Made by a program: the position numbers and the translations under genes | NCBI GenBank assembly: GCA_026874595.1 | Contig: CM049308.1 | Span: 47,933,327 to 47,997,326 of the forward strand | DNA: 64,000 bases | Origin: Sipunculus nudus | Taxonomy: Eukaryota; Annelida; Sipuncula; Golfingiida; Sipunculidae | Reading direction: 5' to 3' | Notes under the pieces: model-generated | What the model saw: only the letters and a program-made list of their open reading frames with translations | What the model was told of the DNA's origin: nothing | The model's database searches: none | In this document: in pieces, positions 23,330-34,297 of the stretch | Numbering within the stretch: the stretch's first letter is position 1 | How the letters are laid out: each line of letters opens with the position of its first letter

Positions 23330-23600
23330 AAAAGCACCCTGGGAAATACCAATACAAAATTCCAACTATCAGAAGAGGAGAAAGATATTAGAATTATAAT
23401 AGATTCAATATTAAGTTTTAAGCAACACATGACAAGCTAGCTTATCAAAGCAAACTTCATTCTTGGTCAAACTCAAACCATACAATGCATAAAGAATCTA
23501 AATCAATGATACATTTTATAAAGCATTAGCTAGACCCCATAACCAAGCACATATATAACAGCAATTCAGAATGTGCCAAGACTAGCCACAAAAATAAGTC
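23330..23600 (+). pseudogene. LINE reverse-transcriptase relic
   Basis: The plus-strand translation shows FQLSEEEKDIRIIIDSILSF, then IKANFILGQTQTI and, after a frameshift, FYKALARPH. This is the thumb-region pattern of CR1/jockey-group RTs (EKDLG-id--LsF, KAN-iLG, LyKaLvRP). There are several stops and at least one frameshift. It sits in the spacer between the arms of the inverted repeat, inside KIZ intron 1. Confidence 0.7.
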
Positions 23601-24974
23601 AAAGTTCATACACATGAGATACTATTGCTACATCTACATATATAAAACACATATCAGCATGTGTAGTTCAATATGATACAATGGGTGAAGCCACTGCCCC
23701 AGTGGACAGCTCGCCCAGTTGGGGTCACTAAGGAAGCTACCACACTCTGGGTCAGATGTGCTTTCCCTCTATCTTACTGCAATAAAGAGTCATTGGACAT
23801 ATACATGTACTCAGTTGAATTTCCTGTTAAAACATACAGAACTCAAGCACAAACCCATCAATATGCATATATGCATAAGGATAGGAAACTTTAAGTATCA
23901 AGAATAAAACTAATGTTTGCAAGGAGTCATTACTGTTCAATGGTAATATATATACATAATATACATATATATTCACATATTATATTAATAAAAGAGAAAC
24001 CTACATTAAATTTACTTAGCATAAGAACTGTGCAAAAATGGCTTGCTTAATGAAGGATAATATGATTTATGATACCAGATCTCGCAAGACATTCCCGCAC
24101 AAACAACCATATTTTCCAAACAATCAGGCTTGCTGCAACTGCATGAAATATCAATACTTCCCTCTTTTGTTTTAATTATGATTGACCAATCATGATTTCT
24201 TTTTGGAAATGGGCTAAATATGCCTTCTTCTAAACAATTAAATAGAAATACATGTTGTTTTACCAATTCTTAGACTTTAAAATATATTAAAACAAAATTC
24301 AACAATATTAGCAATGACAACAATATTAGTGATGGCAAAAACTCCACAGTCAACAATAATTTGCTGTTGATTCATTTGTAGCATTTTCACTTAAATATAT
24401 GTGCAGGATATTGTTAATGGGCCTGAATTGAAATTTTCAATACAGTAAAGCGCTTTTTTTTCCGAAAGCATCAGGGGACAAGCTTTTCTTTTGGAAAAAC
24501 AAATTTTTTGGAAAATCGGTCACAGGTCAAGCAGAAAGTTACTATGACAGTTAATGATTAATCTACTGCATTTTATTGAGGGAAAACCGTGTTTCTTTTT
24601 GACCTATGTAATTGAAATATAAAATACTGGATATATTCCAGAGCTTGATTGGTAAAGATCAGTCAAACCTGTTTTTAGGATACATGCGTGAACTTTTTTC
24701 AACAAATTCACTGAAGGGAAAGGTCTTAAGACATGGCCATTGGTGTGTTTCTTTAACTGCCCACAGGCTGCGCAAAAGTGGCACACACAAAACGAATGGG
24801 CTTACACACCTGACTGCAGGCCCGTGTGACAAAACAATCATTTGAGGTATTTACATGTTTGAGAAATATTTTGTAAATACGAATATATTTTCGGTTCCCG
24901 ATTTTAAATTTAAGAAAACTGAATTTTCAGAAATTCTGCATTTGGAAAAACGGCACCTTACTGTACATTCAAAA
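23601..24974. other. Spacer of the inverted repeat, nothing recognisable
   Basis: AT-rich KIZ intron 1 sequence with TA-rich patches (about 23946-23995). Short ORFs match no family I know. Confidence 0.45.
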
Positions 24975-25830
24975 TAAGTATATATTTAGCTAAATCTCTG
25001 ACCTGGCTGGTGAACATCTATCCAAAAATTGCAGCGCCCCTTATACTGTTAGGTAATTTCTCTGACTGGCCAGTGGGGAACTGACTGACTGAAAAAGAAG
25101 TCGGTGCTTGAGTCAGTCACAGACTCATAACACAGGTCTCCGGAAAATCCAGTCTGCACTGGCTCCCTCAGCAACGACAAAGTGTGACAGACTGAGTCCG
25201 TAACAGACTGATTGAGCTGGCATCAGTTAGATATTTAAGGCAAAAACAGAAGACACTGACAGAGTTGAATATCATAGTGAGAGAGGTGGAGGAAGCCAGA
25301 GAACCAAGAGAGAACCACTGACCTTGGACGGGCAACTATAACACGCTCATGGCAGCACCTGGGAATGAACCCGGGTCACTGGCAAAGAAGGCCGAGCATT
25401 TAACCATTCAGCTGTCCAGGCCCCAAGCTGTTAAGGCCCACTGCCGGACAATGGACATATGTAATTGTATGTGGTAGAGGTGATGTATTTGCAATCATTC
25501 AGTTTTCACAGGAAATAAGAAAAAAAAAACCAAAAAAACTGAGAGCTCTTTATGTTACCATTAAAGGGAATCACTGATGACAGGTATCATAGTCAAAGCA
25601 AAATAGTAGGTGGCACATAGGTTTCATAGATAATAGGAAACACATTTAAATATATCCATGTTTTTAACTACATAATACTGATGGAAAAAATGTGTTGGTA
25701 AATCACATTCAACCACATAATAGTCGAGGTATGGGAGTTTATTTGTCTGAAATTAATACTTGAATTGAAAGGGCCCTGATCAGCGTTTTATACTGCAGAC
25801 TACTGATCAGCATGCTGATAAGCAAATTAT
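24975..25830 (-). repeat. Right arm of the large inverted repeat
   Basis: Reverse-complement partner of 22300-23015. Matched landmarks: GCAGCGCCCC (25031) against GGGGGCACTGC; GGTAGAGGTGATGTATTTGC (25472) against GCAAATACACCCCTCTACC; TGAATTGAAAGG...CTGATCAGCG (about 25752) against the left-arm GCTGATCAGCGCCTTTCAATTCA. It is interrupted by a 372-bp insertion with a SINE. Confidence 0.75.
25081..25452 (-). mobile_element. tRNA-derived SINE inserted in one arm of the inverted repeat
   Basis: The minus strand shows a tRNA-like head: A-box-like GCTGAATGGTTAA (about 25402-25414) and B box GGGTTCATTCC (25372-25382). The other arm runs straight through this point (GGGGAA joined to GGACAT in the same orientation), so the insertion boundaries can be read by comparison. 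I did not find a clear target duplication. Confidence 0.75.
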
Positions 25831-26690
25831 ACCCTCCCACTCCTCACAGAGCATAACATTTTTTATTCCATAAATCAGTATGACTACTTAAATATAATGT
25901 ACAATATCAAGCATGTAGGTATCACAAAAATGTTAATAAATAATTATAAATTTTATAATCAGCAAAAAAAAATTGTAAAATATATCTCATGAGGTCTGTT
26001 CAGCCTGAGATGAAGCACTAGTTGCACTACTTCTACATATCCATAGAGCTGTCAATTTGACCAGTACTGTTCTGGACAATAAGCTGGTCTGCTCATAAAG
26101 AGTCCCCAGGGGACTGAGGGCATGGGAGAACTTCAAAGGCATCCTGCACATCACAGAATTTGGCCAAAGATTTTTTTTGATGATATAGCAGCATGGTGTG
26201 GTAAGCATGGTAAAAGAACAGTACAGGTTACCTGCTTAAAACTGGTTTTCTTGATGATGTTCTGTCCTTATTTTCTCACTCCCACATGGAGCTTACATGA
26301 TGATTTCAACAACATGCACACATTTTTATCAGATGCACACCTATAGATAACAGGATAAAATACTTGATGCAAAGGAAAACAATTAAGCACGAGTAATGAT
26401 GGCAGTTTGCGGCAGGTCATCATATTGCACTTTTGTTTTGGAGAAAAATCATCATTTAATGGAGTTCGGTTGGTCAAACTGGTTGCTTGTTCAGAATTCT
26501 ATCAACAGCCCCTACTCATGAACAGCTAGTCAATGGTTGTAAAAAAGAGGTGAAACTATACTGGAAATTCAGTAATTACACGTTATTATACCACTCATTT
26601 TTTTCTCATACCCCAATATATATTATATATTCACCTGATGATCGGGTCGCATCCCGTGAAACAGACTGTTGTGAATTTTTAGTGTTTTTC
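25831..26690. other. KIZ intron 1, no distinct feature
   Basis: Nothing recognisable between the inverted repeat and the TA microsatellite. Confidence 0.4.
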
Positions 26691-26697
26691 TCCAGAG

Positions 26698-26698
<1 letters not shown>

Positions 26699-26768
<70 letters not shown>
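26699..26768. repeat. (TA)n microsatellite
   Basis: About 35 TA units. ORFs reading as IYIYIY across it are artefacts. Inside KIZ intron 1, near exon 1. Confidence 0.98.
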
Positions 26769-26771
<3 letters not shown>

Positions 26772-27059
26772 GCCCTCAATACTTTGTTGAAGTAACCCAA
26801 GCCGTAGACAGAATTCTGAACACGCTCCGTGAAATTCTGTATCAGAGCGGAGTTCCACAACATGCCCGGTCTTGCAAGTCGTCACTTAACTTTAGTAGTA
26901 GTACGTAAAGCTGTGCACTGTGCAGCACTTGTTCGCACGCTCACACAGAAAATTTTTAAATAGATGGCATGCGAGTTTTCTCACAGCATATATATGCATC
27001 AAGCACCCTATCTGAATGTGTTTTACTTGCTATCTTACATATGTGAATGTAATATAAAC

Positions 27060-27127
27060 CTTTCATGCTGTATATCCTGCAGATCTTTCACTTTCTGGTA
27101 AAAGTCAACGTTTGATGAAACCGCCAT
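27060..27127 (-). CDS. KIZ: KIZ exon 1 (start codon and N-terminus)
   Basis: The ATG is at 27127-27125 in a good context (CAAAATGG) and begins MAVSSNVDFYQKVKDLQDI. The exon ends at 27060 with AG before GTTTAT, a usable but not strong donor, after 22 codons plus two bases. The two trailing bases join the G that opens exon 2 to give AGG (Arg). From Asp8 onward, joined with exons 2 and 3, about 52 residues line up without a gap with the N-terminus of human KIZ as I remember it (human has DYYERL where this has DFYQKV). The exon is too short to stand out as an ORF and was found by matching phase and homology. The upstream sequence to about 27180 is presumably 5' UTR and promoter; I see no TATA box. 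Confidence 0.75.
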
Positions 27128-27649
27128 TTTGACGCGTAACTATATCTCTTTTACCTCCACGCAGGAGAGCGAGATTACCGCAAATACTATATAAACCCAT
27201 ACAGATGGAAATCCATTTTTGATTGATTGATTGATTTTATTTAGGTAGTCAAATACATGCATTCAAAGTACAATCATAATAATATACAGTATCTTGACAT
27301 ATCGAAGGATAACAATAAAAAGTTTAAAACACAAACTTAAAGCCATAGTGGTCCTTGTGATAATTATAAAGATTTATACGTGAAACAACGGCAAACAGGA
27401 ATACCTGATATATAATCTAAATTACAATTTATAGCATTAGAAATAGATGTGGAAAATAAATTAAAGACTACAAATAATAAAACATTGCTACACTATCAGT
27501 AAAAGTGTGTGTACAGGACTGATCATACCAAGTATTTCTGAAGAATACAGAACATCACAGAATACATAAATTACTGGGTCATAACCAGGCAAAATATTTG
27601 AAAAATGTATCAGAAAGAGTCATTTAAAATGATTATAAAATATGTTGAA

Positions 27650-28085
27650 GTTAAATTACTATAACCAATTTGGTATATCACAGAGTATTTTCAATGTGAC
27701 TAGACAAAAGCACCCAAAGGAATATCCCTAAATATTATGTAAAAGTAGCCAAATATCGTAAAGATATAAAAAATGTATATTTATATGGTATATAAATACA
27801 CAATTGAAATAAGTGGCAAAAGTAGGTGGCCTATCACAGATTTTGAGTGTTTGACTAAATAAAAAGCACTATAATGGTAGTAAATAAACCTAAAATTTTA
27901 TGTCAAGTCCAAAATTAATTAGGTGAATGTTAAGATCGATGTCTATTAAAAAAGAATCCGTTTATATGGCATCTACATGTATGATAAAAATATCTCAAAA
28001 ATATATTAGAAGCCTGAGTGGCCAATGTGGCCTATCATAAATTATAGTTCACTGTAGGACTATAGACAAAAGCACCTTCAATAGT
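27650..28085. repeat. Diverged tandem repeats with GGCCTATCA and AGACAAAAGCACC
   Basis: Three units: TATCACAGAGTATTTTCAAT (27676), GGCCTATCACAGATTTTGAG (27827) and GGCCTATCATAAATTATAGT (28029), each followed about 30 bp later by AAAAGCACC-like sequence. It lies upstream of KIZ. Confidence 0.6.
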
Positions 28086-28296
28086 AAATATCCCATAAAA
28101 AGTATATGCAAAGGTTAAAATAAATCCATATACACGTTAATAATTATAGCAAACTTAACTAATGGCATATAAAGATGTGACAGCTACATGAGTTTACACA
28201 CAACTGTAAATGTGGATATTAAAAGTAAATAAAATGGCTGCTTTCTGTACACGTCTCTCATCTTTTGTAACAGATGTTGTTACAGGTGCTCTATTA

Positions 28297-29020
28297 TGTG
28301 ACACGGGCGTAACTCGTGTTGTTGTTACATTCCGTACTGGTTGAACTCTCGTTGTCATGTGGGCCTTGAGTTTTCACGCTTGGTAGTGGGTCACGTGATT
28401 AGCCTGTAATGTGTAGAGATACACAGCGATGTTTTTCTAGATAATTCCTGAAACGCGTGTCGTGCAAGTCCTTATAGACTGTTCGAGAAGTAGAAGGTTC
28501 CCGGTTAAGGGTGTGAAGGTATATAAAGGGCTGTTTTTTAGAACCAGGGGCAGACAGCAGAGCAGATACCAGCGGATGCAGAAGCGTGTGTCAGATTCTA
28601 AAGATCTTATCCGACGAATGCGGCAATTATAGATATTTCAAGAACTTTCCTGGATTTTATACACTGGACTTCAGTTTACATTCTGTGTTGTTTCAAGAAC
28701 TTTCCACTGGACTGTCATTCTCCGAGAGCTTACATTCAAAGGACTTATTTTGGTGACACTGTTGGTATTCAGGTAATTGAACCATTATCTTTCTGTGTGA
28801 TCGTATTGACTTGTTGCTATACCGCTGTTTTTCTGTATAATTGTATTGATTTAGTGTATTGTATTGTTAGGATTGTTTTAGGAATAAATTATAGTTATTT
28901 GTTAACAAAAAACCACTGACTTCTTTATTCATTCCCCTAGACAATCTGATTGTTTTATCTCCATTACAAAATTTGTGTTCATCACGCATACGTGATCTTT
29001 TTATATTAGGTTCCGTGACA
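28297..29020 (+). mobile_element. Possible solo LTR
   Basis: Starts TGTGACACGG and ends CCGTGACA, partly inverted, with TG...CA ends. It contains a TATA box (TATATAAAGGG, about 28520) and downstream AATAAA (about 28883), the layout of an LTR promoter and polyadenylation signal. There is no clear target duplication (flanks TATTA and ATGTA) and no second copy in the window, so this is tentative. Confidence 0.4.
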
Positions 29021-29039
29021 ATGTACCTTTACTCTTTTC

Positions 29040-29285
29040 TTGAATACATATTTGGAATTACTGGATTGTAAATACGATGGTAAGTTGTTCCGTAATTTGA
29101 TTCCTAAGTATACAAATGATTGCTTTCCTATAGATCCAATTCTTGACCCAGAGTATAGATCCAATTCTAGGTATGGTAGCCACCGGCTTCAGGGTCTACC
29201 CGCTTATAGTCCGCTTGGCGCCAAAACACATTTTTGGAGAGTAGCTAAGAAACATTTGGTAAATAGTGACGGGAAGTTAAATTAG
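29040..29285 (+). CDS. Unrecognised 81-codon ORF
   Basis: Opens at a TTG and reads to a TAA; composition is protein-like (LLDCKYDGKLFRNLIPKYTN, ending HFWRVAKKHLVNSDGKLN). I do not recognise it. Being just right of the possible solo LTR it may be a retroelement or exon remnant. Confidence 0.25.
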   Translation: MNTYLELLDCKYDGKLFRNLIPKYTNDCFPIDPILDPEYRSNSRYGSHRLQGLPAYSPLGAKTHFWRVAKKHLVNSDGKLN

Positions 29286-29340
29286 CTCTGGCCAAGTCGG
29301 CTTACTCGTATTACTATTATGCAGTTAAAAAAAAGTAGGC

Positions 29341-29531
29341 CTATCCCACAGGTACTCGTTTCTAGCACTTCCGACACTTAGAAACGGTCAACATATTTAG
29401 TATGGGCGATATACCATATAATGTTCTTTCATTAGGCCTATTCTGCATGGTAGGCCTAAATTGCCCATACTCAGTGTGTTGACAGTTTCTAATTAAGCCA
29501 TTTTAGTGCTGGAAACGAGTGCCAGTGGGCA
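29341..29531. mobile_element. Fold-back (long inverted repeat) element, about 190 bp
   Basis: The left arm (29341-29416) holds CTCGTTTCTAGCACTT and TAGAAACGGTCAACA...TAGTATGGGC. The right arm (29464-29531) holds GCCCATACTCAGTGTGTTGA and AGTGCTGGAAACGAG, their reverse complements with mismatches. The loop (29417-29463) contains GGCCTATTCTGCATGGTAGG. No ORF. Confidence 0.7.
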
Positions 29532-29831
29532 TATCGTGAATGATTTTAACTCGTGCTCTCTCTCCATAAAACCCCTTCGACAACTTTACTTCCTTTGCAA
29601 TACGCAGTTTACTCTTTTCTATATATTAATAGCGTACCGCGATATGTGTGATTTCCGTATCTCTTCTGATACCATTGTAAGGATTGCCGTGAATTTCGAC
29701 ACACATATGCTCTAGGTTCGTCCGAAGACTTTCCAACCACTTTTATTGTTCCACTGGACAGACACGTCATCTATCGTTTTTCAACGGAACTTCACCATTG
29801 ATGTTAACTCGCGAGTACCAAAGGACACAAT

Positions 29832-30182
29832 TAATGGAGCGTGGCGGCATAATGATTAAGAGCGCTTGATTTGTGACCGCATGGTTGTGGGTCTGCGTCC
29901 CGAACTGACCGCCGTCAGCGATAAGACTCCTAGGCAAAGTCCACAAGGGTGCGCTCGGCGACCCAGGAGTAAATGGGTACTGGTCATGGGAGGAAAGCAA
30001 ATGTAGAACGAATAACCTTCTAGCGCCTAATATGGCTGCTGAGGTTGTATGCTCATCAGGGAGCCGAGAAAAGCTACAAGAATGAACAGTAAAGACCAGG
30101 AAGGCAAAGTGTAAAGTCGGATGAGACTGACAGCGTCGATGATAGGCCTGAACCCCTACCTTTACCTTTGCCTTTTCTTTAT
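29832..30182 (+). mobile_element. tRNA-derived SINE
   Basis: The head resembles a tRNA: GTGGCGGCATAATGATTAAG (A-box region) and GGTTGTGGGTCTGCGTCCCG (B-box region, 29883-29902). The body has GGGTACTGGTCATGGGAGG and a CTAGCGCC block, with a pyrimidine-rich CTACCTTTACCTTTGCC end. The 139-codon minus ORF across it is not coding. Confidence 0.65.
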
Positions 30183-30189
30183 ACATGAA

Positions 30190-30740
30190 GAAAATTTATT
30201 CGTTTAAACACTGAAAGGAAGATCACGTCATAAAAAAAGGGGGGCGGGGGGCTGGCTGCAGAGCTAACCGGTCACATTTTACAATGCATGCAAAACCGTC
30301 TGCCAAGTCAACAAGGCCAATCATACAGCACTCAGAGTATAATTTCACGAATTCTGGGTAAATTTTACTTCTCTAGAGCGAGGTCGTACCGGAACGTGTT
30401 CGTCCAAATCATCCAGACTCAGACCCAAAGTCAACTCAAAGACAGCACACTTTACACACCAAATGTCGTCTTCAAAGAGAGACATTATATATGATAGACT
30501 ATTTGACATCAGAGCTAACTGCTCGCCGCAAACCGTGCGTAGCACGGATAATTGCTAGTTATTATAATAATTATTATTATCATTATTATTTTTATTATAC
30601 TCATTCATATAGCACAAATATACTTAAAATTTCTATGCACATCACATATTAAAAATACCATCCGAGGTATTTTAAAAGACACATAAAAAAACATTCATAG
30701 TTTAATACTGCATCACACTATAACATTCTAAAAAGGTAAA
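30190..30740. other. No gene seen
   Basis: G-rich run at 30238-30251 and an ATT-rich stretch (about 30558-30600). Nothing else recognised. Confidence 0.4.
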
Positions 30741-30744
30741 TTCT

Positions 30745-31995
30745 AAAAAGGGCATAACCGGGACAGCCCTTCAGTGGTTAGAGTCCTACCTCAACAACAG
30801 ATCCCAGTGTGTGGCAGTTGACCCTTTTACCTCTCAGAAATCTATCCTGAAATATGGTGTTCCACAGGGCTCAGTCCTAGGTCCGAAAGAGTACTGTATG
30901 TATACCGGACCTGTTGTCACCATTGAGAGGCAGCATAACATGTTGCATCACAGTTATGCTGACGACGCACAAGGTTACCTTGTGATCAAGTCATCTGCGC
31001 CCTGGACGGATACTACCCTACAGATCCAGAAATGCATGTCCGCCATAAGCAACTGGATGAGCAACAACTCGCTGAAAATGAACAATGACAAATTTGAGTA
31101 TATTATCTTCTCCCCCCAAAACCAGCAGTTCAATCCCCGTGATTATGCCCTGTCACTGGGAGATGCCATCTACTTGTCATCTCCTAAAGTTAGAAACCTG
31201 GGGGCCACACAGGACTGCTGTCTCACCGTGGAGCAACACATCAGCTCTGTCTTGAGGTCATGTTATTACCAGATCAGATCCATTGGCAGAATCCGGCGAT
31301 ACATCACTACTGATGCATGCAAAATGTTGGTGCAAGCCTTAATGACCTCGCGAATGGATTAATCCAATTCGCTTCTGTATGGCATCACCCATTGCTCAGA
31401 TTGGCAGGCTGCAACGCCCTCAGAATTGTGCTGCTCGGCTTATCACACTCAGCAAGCGGCGAGCTCACATCAAACCGGTATTTATGGAGCTACATTGGCT
31501 GCCGGTGGAGTACAGACCGTGTTTTAAAATACTGTTGCTTACCTACAAAGCCCTCCATGGCTTAGCACCTTCATACCTCGCTGATATGATTAAGGAGTCC
31601 TTATGCCCGGAGCGTGGACTAAGGTCGGCCAATAAATCTCTCCTTGAGGTGCCGAGCGCCCGGACAAAGTACGGAAAGAGATCATTTAGATACTCCTCCG
31701 CTATCTTTGGCATAATCTTCCTCAACATATCAAGGATGCCTCAAGTGTTCCGTGTTCAAAAGACTACTGAAAACACACCTTTTCCAGTTGGCATATTATT
31801 AGCCGTTATCATCCACTTTGTTTGGATTCTCGAATATTTAGTTTTCTGCATATCTAATTTTTAGTCATTTTAACTGTATTATCTGTATCTCAATTTTTTT
31901 AAATCATCTTAATGTATTTTACTTTGTACAGTGCCTAAGAGCTATTGTATTTTAACACAGTGAATTTGGCACTTTAATATACTTCAATAAATAAA
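30745..31995 (+). mobile_element. 5'-truncated LINE, L2/CR1-like RT and 3' end
   Basis: Reads from KGITGTALQWLESYLNNRSQ through YGVPQGSVLGP (RT motif) and HSYADD (catalytic motif), then NNDKFEYIIFSPQ and KVRNLGA. After a stop at 31360 and a frameshift it continues LQRPQNCAARLI, ELHWLPVEYRPCFKILLLTY and KALHGLAPSYLADMI. The HWLPV...R--FKiLLLTYKALHGLAP module is typical of L2/CR1-type elements. The end carries AATAAATAAATAATA (about 31986). The endonuclease and N-terminal RT are absent, as usual for 5'-truncated insertions. Confidence 0.85.
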
Positions 31996-32099
31996 TAATA
32001 TATATGTTTGACAGGTTCAGTTAAAACAACTGAACAAGAGAGTTTGAGGTGTTTTCTGAAAGATGCTTGTGAAATTAGTTCTCATGAAGCTAAAGGTAT

Positions 32100-32690
32100 A
32101 TTATTCCATAACCTAGCCCTATTGATGCTTTCATGATATAAAGTTTCCATTGGCCTGATGATGATCGCAAGGCTCTGCGATTTGATATATACCGCAAACA
32201 TCTCTGAGGTATTGTGGTGAAGCGGTAGAATGCAAAGTTTTCTGTATGTTTGCCAAAATCTTAAATGCAGTTCTTTGTCTTACAGGAATACTGGTGTGAC
32301 ATGTTCCCTGTATGATGCACCAGTGAAGATTCTTGCTGCGTTGTTCTGGCCCGACTGTAGTTTGTGCACAAACTTCTCGGAAGCTCCAAGAAGAAGGTCA
32401 TTATGGTTGTCGCCTTTGTGCATGCCTCTTGTGTCAAGTGACGTTTGAGATTCGCCTGATGTTGTATTACATACTGTGTATTACAGCCTTCATTTGGTCA
32501 TCTAATGACAAACTCAAGTCCCGGAAGGCTTCGAGATTCTTTACATCTGGTTTTGGCTTTATGACCTCCCCACCGATTTTCAGCTTGATGTCTTTGGCTA
32601 GAATCCCATTTTCTTTCTTGTGATGACTACCACCTCTGTTTCAGAGTCATAAAGTTATTATTTTTTCTATCCACAACGCACATCAGAAAC
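32100..32690 (-). pseudogene. Older LINE RT relic
   Basis: The minus-strand translation in shifting frames gives VIKPKPDVKNLEAFRDLSLS, LDDQMKAVIHSM and YNIRRISNV, then GQNNAARI and REHVTPVF-like pieces. It is the same RT thumb and C-terminal region as the neighbouring LINE but in opposite orientation and far more damaged. Confidence 0.65.
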
Positions 32691-33043
32691 CCAATAATTT
32701 TTGAAAATGTCAATGGTATAATGAATGAATAATATTTCAATTTATAGAAAGATGTGCCCTAAAACGCCCTTATTCAATATCTTTTTTTTTCTAAACGTAT
32801 AGGCCATTTTTAATAAACAATCATTTGCTCAATCATTCAATATTATTTTATATATTAAGGAAGAGGAACGATGGTATAACTGTAAAAATTCTGGAGACAC
32901 TTTAAAATGTATTTTAAGATTGTATTATTATCAAAGTTAGAAAACAGGGTAAAGTGCACGTGCAGCTGATGCGTTCCGATTACTCCCAGGCCATGTATGC
33001 AGTTTCCCAGCTCCGCGCTGATTTATGAATTATTTCAATGCAT

Positions 33044-33046
<3 letters not shown>

Positions 33047-33114
<68 letters not shown>
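33047..33114. repeat. (AT)n microsatellite
   Basis: About 34 units, directly left of the AGTGAAACCCC terminal repeat. Confidence 0.98.
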
Positions 33115-33119
<5 letters not shown>

Positions 33120-33159
33120 AAACTATAGTGAAACCCCGGGCTGCGGAAAACCCGCATAA

Positions 33160-33164
33160 CGGAC
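33160..33164. other. Target-site duplication, left (CGGAC)
   Basis: CGGAC precedes the left LTR and is repeated directly after the right LTR at 39851-39855: a five-base duplication, normal for Ty3/gypsy integrase. Confidence 0.9.
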
Positions 33165-34297
33165 TGTCACCAGAAAACGGTGACAATATGTACGGTGTTT
33201 TGTATCATAGTTTAACGAAGTCTGTTCTCTATTGATATTGACGTGAAACGTCATCCTAAAGCGTTGACAGGTCTTGATTGTATATATATATATTGTGTAT
33301 TCTTGTATGGAATCCCATCGGCTATCAGCTGATTTATCCGTGTCACGCATCGTGTGTAATTATTTCTGGTATGTGGGTCGCCAAGGTGACGCTAACAGTC
33401 AAACTAGGTCACATATATCCTTATATGGGACACTTGAGAAATGAGCCAATCAGAGAACCGGATCGCCGTATTGTGACGACGATTGTGACGTCAGAGTTCA
33501 GGGAGAGACGCTGGAAGCTGCCTTCGGTTGGGTTTTGAAGCTTGAGGTGGCAGCACGCACGAACGGGAGTAGGAACATTGAAACGCCAGGAACGGCATAG
33601 AAGCAAGCTTCTACATGAGGCAAAGACCCAGCTCATGAGAACTCAGCCGTGCTGCCGACAGAGCTTCGTATTGGCGATAAAGTGAGAGAGCGTTTGTCAC
33701 CTGCCGGCCTAGTTCAGTTTGACCTAGATACATAACCGCCGTAAGCCGTGAAACCGTTGCTACAAGAGCAAGGTCAAGGACTCTAAGCTCTACGTAAACA
33801 AAGGGCGCTATTGCATTCATGTGATCGTAAACCTACCCGGGTCGCTGACAAGCAAGATCAGTTGAAGATCGCTAAACTCAGAAAGACTATATGCTGCTAA
33901 CCATACGCTAGATTCTACACAAAACAGTAACCAGAGATCTCTGAAGGAACTGGACTTTATTGGTTTTTATACAAACCACGGACTCAGTAAATATCCTGTA
34001 TTTTTAATGTGAAGGACTATCGTATTGACACATCAACGCACACTCACATTTGTGTCTCTGTAAGTATTGTCTTGAATTATATTGTGAATTTAACCTGATG
34101 TCTCATAGTTTCTATTGATCTGGGTGTATGATTGTCTGGTATTTTTATACACGTCCTTAAAAGAACCTGGAAATGTCACCTGTAATGACCGGGATCTAAT
34201 TTCTTGATTAATGAAATCAAGTGGCGAGCGTTAACCCATCCTATTGTTTTATAGGATATATCCGTTGTAAAGTTATCACGTTAAGTTAGGGGTGACA
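33165..34297 (+). mobile_element. 5' LTR (1133 bp)
   Basis: Begins TGTCACC and ends GGTGACA. It matches 38718-39850 over the full length at a constant offset of 5553; by eye I see five substitutions (33177, 33526, 33534, near 33649, near 33718) and no indel. It contains GTATATATATATATTGTG (about 33280) as a possible TATA region. Confidence 0.95.

Larger units (their letters stand above)
558..27127 (-). other. KIZ: kizuna (KIZ) gene span, 3' end outside window
   Basis: Gene-level entry for six coding exons read on the minus strand. The splice phases are compatible throughout: exon 1 ends in phase 2, exon 2 enters and leaves in phase 2, exon 3 ends in phase 0, exon 4 in phase 0, exon 5 in phase 1, and exon 6 enters after one base and leaves in phase 2. 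The joined coding length is 1259 nt, about 419 residues, and the reading stays open. The first part is a coiled-coil-like region matching vertebrate kizuna; the middle is low-complexity Q/S/P/T-rich. In vertebrates kizuna is a PLK1 substrate that stabilises the pericentriolar material of mitotic centrosomes; that role is inferred here from homology. About 26.5 kb of gene gives about 1.26 kb of code, the rest being repeat-filled introns. Further exons lie left of position 1. Human KIZ is roughly 670 residues, so a third or more may be outside. Confidence 0.8.

Noticed and set aside
25370-25430. Stand-alone tRNA gene on the minus strand
   Set aside because: It has A- and B-box-like parts, but stem pairing is poor and it is embedded in a longer SINE-like insertion.
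26487-26885. ORFs with IYIYIYIY repeats, also at 40695-41026
   Set aside because: Translations of (TA)n microsatellites.
29767-30186. 139-codon minus-strand ORF
   Set aside because: It spans a tRNA-derived SINE in antisense and has no protein-family features.
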